Source: UBA11858 sp964589145 (lineage in GTDB: Bacteria; Chloroflexota; Anaerolineae; Anaerolineales; UBA11858). From it: a stretch of DNA of 13,738 nucleotides. Position 1 is the first letter of the stretch. Every line of letters starts with the position of its first letter. The translations under genes were made by a program, and so were the position numbers. Shown piece after piece: positions 13,520 to 13,738 of the stretch. The DNA is taken from assembly GCA_964589145.1 (NCBI GenBank), contig CAZPSL010000093.1, positions 1-13,738 of the forward strand, written 5' to 3'. The notes beneath the pieces were generated by a model. The model was not told where the DNA came from. It worked only from the letters and a program-made list of their open reading frames with translations, and made no database searches.

Positions 13520-13663
13520 AAACCATCGTTCAGCGCGGCGGTTCCGAGAATTCTCTTCATGTTTTTCTTTTTCCCTGTCTGGTAGTTGTTACGGGTGCAG
13601 GCAACTGTTGTTCGGGATCGAAAGGCCTGTTTGCTTGGTGCATGGCGGTTTTTCGAGCGGGGG

Positions 13664-13738
13664 TTATGGCTGTTGGCTTTTGGCAAGCGGCGTGATCCGC
13701 AGCCGCTCGATACGGCGGCCATCCATTTTCTCGACCGT
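13664..13738 (-). CDS. C-terminal tail of a probable CorC/HlyC-domain (CNNM-type) protein, cut by window edge
   Basis: Only 24 residues and a TAA stop are inside the window. The tail reads TVEKMDGRRIERLRI and then a short polar end. This matches the last strand of the CorC_HlyC domain found at the end of CNNM/CorC magnesium-efflux-type membrane proteins, where a V-x-x-x-D-GRRI-x-x-V/L-R-I pattern is usual. The gene would extend right of the window. The short length makes the family call tentative. Confidence 0.5.
   Translation of the reverse strand, partial: TVEKMDGRRIERLRITPLAKSQQP

Noticed and set aside
13535..13560. Possible tRNA T-arm-like sequence (ggttccgag)
   Set aside because: No acceptor stem, anticodon arm or CCA-adjacent pairing could be built around it.
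13426..13722. Minus-strand open frame of 98 codons near the right edge
   Set aside because: Its frame overlaps the CorC-like tail in a different frame and spans the 13-bp hairpin; no recognisable domain. A shorter frame from an internal ATG near 13560 is possible but unsupported.

Overview
The window reads as chromosomal DNA from a GC-rich bacterium, most likely a member of Chloroflexota (Anaerolineae-like). That assignment is an inference. It rests on gene content (a DHH-CBS-CBS-tRNA nucleotidyltransferase fusion, a cNMP-binding/double bPH membrane protein, a divergent PlsY) and on intergenic C/G-rich hairpin repeats that translate to the LTPNPSPEGRG-type junk peptide common in such genomes. 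No phage, IS transposase, CRISPR array, rRNA or tRNA was recognised.

Layout. Minus strand, 1-4634: a truncated M20 metallopeptidase (1-917), an alpha/beta-hydrolase (1210-1965) and a large DHH/CBS/CCA fusion (2004-4634). The last two probably form one transcript. Plus strand, 4797-6454: an unknown polytopic membrane protein with a probably leaderless GTG start, a candidate 40-residue ORF, and a PlsY-like acyltransferase ending at a bidirectional terminator. Minus strand, 6632-8089: a phosphohexomutase. Plus strand, 8609-12122: a likely operon of a cyclic-nucleotide-binding membrane protein, peptide deformylase and RecF. Minus strand, 12174-12908: RsmG, convergent with recF. At the right edge (13664-13738, minus) is the C-terminal tail of a probable CorC/HlyC-type protein.

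Most genes are housekeeping: tRNA 3'-end maturation, phospholipid synthesis, sugar-phosphate metabolism, N-terminal maturation of proteins, recombination and rRNA methylation. The most striking signal is between the genes. Three long spacers each carry one copy of a composite repeat with an 18-bp arm / 3-nt loop / 18-bp arm hairpin. The outer stem sequence differs completely between copies, yet pairing is kept. Each hairpin is bracketed by G-quadruplex-type runs on opposite strands. Two copies share a 61-bp arm with one mismatch although their hairpin stems are unrelated. Two further 16-1-16 palindromes, a 32-34 bp dispersed repeat and several short tandem repeats fill the remaining spacers, and short repeats also enter coding sequence in the CCA domain and at the rsmG 3' end.
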